In this document: positions 63,736 to 64,000 of the stretch, one piece after another
How the letters are laid out: each line of letters starts with the position of its first letter
Numbering within the stretch: the first letter of the stretch is position 1
NCBI GenBank assembly: GCA_017798125.1
Contig: CP059070.1
Span: forward strand, 248,001 to 312,000
Source of the DNA: Cryomorphaceae bacterium
GTDB lineage: Bacteria; Bacteroidota; Bacteroidia; Flavobacteriales; ECT2AJA-044
DNA length: 64,000 nucleotides
Reading direction: 5' to 3'
The notes under the pieces: model-generated
Database searches by the model: none
What the model was told of the DNA's origin: nothing
The model's input: the letters and a program-made list of their open reading frames with translations, nothing else
Position numbers and translations under genes: made by a program

Positions 63736-64000
63736 TTGATAATTATTGCGGGGGACTCAACCAAGTTACTCTCGGTAAAGTCTCGATCCACTAATCGAAA
63801 ATCGAAACGAATGGTATCACTTCCCGTGAAGGAAACATTCATGTCATAAACGATTTCGCCTTTCAGTGTCTTGTTCTTTCCTTCCGGAGTCAAATAAGGA
63901 ATACGCGCGCTAAAAGAAGGATCCAGATCGTCGATTAAATCGAAACTCCCTGTGGTGTCATTCCATTCGTAGTAATCGACCAATAAATTGTGGTAATACA
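63732..64000 (-). CDS. Unknown protein, C-terminal part, cut by the window edge
   Basis: The last ~89 residues of a protein read from the right edge without a stop (YYHNLLVDYYEWN at the edge). The end contains GSDTIRFDFRLVDRDFTES and two IP/YL strands typical of a beta-rich domain. No family is recognised, and nothing can be said of the N-terminus. An apparent TTG start at 63983 is internal. The stop overlaps the Na/Pi transporter stop by 4 bases. Confidence 0.6.
   Translation of the reverse strand, partial: YYHNLLVDYYEWNDTTGSFDLIDDLDPSFSARIPYLTPEGKNKTLKGEIVYDMNVSFTGSDTIRFDFRLVDRDFTESNLVESPAIIIN

Overview
The window comes from a member of the Bacteroidota, most likely order Flavobacteriales (Cryomorphaceae/Schleiferiaceae-like by gene content and order). 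The evidence is a type IX secretion (T9SS)/gliding set (gldK, gldL, gldM, gldN, a PorP/SprF protein, gldB, gldC), a SprB-repeat adhesin, a T9SS C-terminal sorting domain, a TonB-dependent receptor with a carboxypeptidase-regulatory-like N-terminus, and many promoters with the TAnnTTTG -7 box of this phylum. The genome is compact: genes usually overlap or abut. I see no tRNA, rRNA, CRISPR array, insertion sequence or phage gene. Only one gap (1764-2300) exceeds 300 bases.

Layout. 1-1763: 5' part of a SprB-type adhesin gene whose frame is broken twice. 2301-6225: ABC-F ATPase, DUF983 protein, DAO-family oxidoreductase, small outer-membrane barrel. 6206-15429 (minus): gldN, gldM, gldL, gldK, PorP/SprF, an arginase-fold protein lacking metal ligands, topA. 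15590-22202 (plus): miaB, a sigma-54 activator, lptE, an acidic TPR-like protein, secG, groES, groEL. 22303-38293 (minus): yqeY, then the division and cell-wall cluster ftsZ, ftsA, ftsQ, murC, murG, ftsW, murD, mraY, murE, ftsI, ftsL-like, rsmH, mraZ, almost all with 1-11 base overlaps. 38518-46668: alpha/beta hydrolase, engB, gldC and gldB (minus), small membrane proteins, a DUF2268-like HExxH protein, a large repeat-rich surface protein, an outer-membrane protein and nadE. 46670-51976 (minus): trmB, an alkyltransferase-like protein, mrp, a Nfu-type scaffold and the two subunits of a 2-oxoacid:ferredoxin oxidoreductase. 52070-63735: glycosyltransferase, a PhoR/PhoP-type two-component system, TonB-dependent receptor, beta-helix surface lipoprotein, a cupredoxin-containing T9SS cargo protein and a Na/Pi cotransporter. 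A further gene runs off the right edge.

How the parts work together. GldL/GldM form the T9SS motor and GldK/GldN the periplasmic ring; the adhesin at the left edge and the cupredoxin protein at 59308 are the kind of cargo it exports. The dcw cluster makes and places DAP-type peptidoglycan, and MraZ probably controls it through a 10-base-period GTGG operator visible upstream of mraZ. The right-hand region looks like a phosphate-response locus: between the response-regulator gene and the TonB receptor gene lie five TTAAC-like repeats, mostly at 11-base spacing, and a Na/Pi transporter follows.

The least expected signals are a dispersed hairpin family (ATC followed by a G/C-rich 4-5 bp stem around GTA, GCA or GTGA; 14 copies, in coding and non-coding DNA, with compensating stem changes), several promoters whose -7 box lies only 4-6 bases before the start codon (leaderless transcripts), the Pho-box-like array, and the two opposite frameshifts in the adhesin gene at identical octamers.
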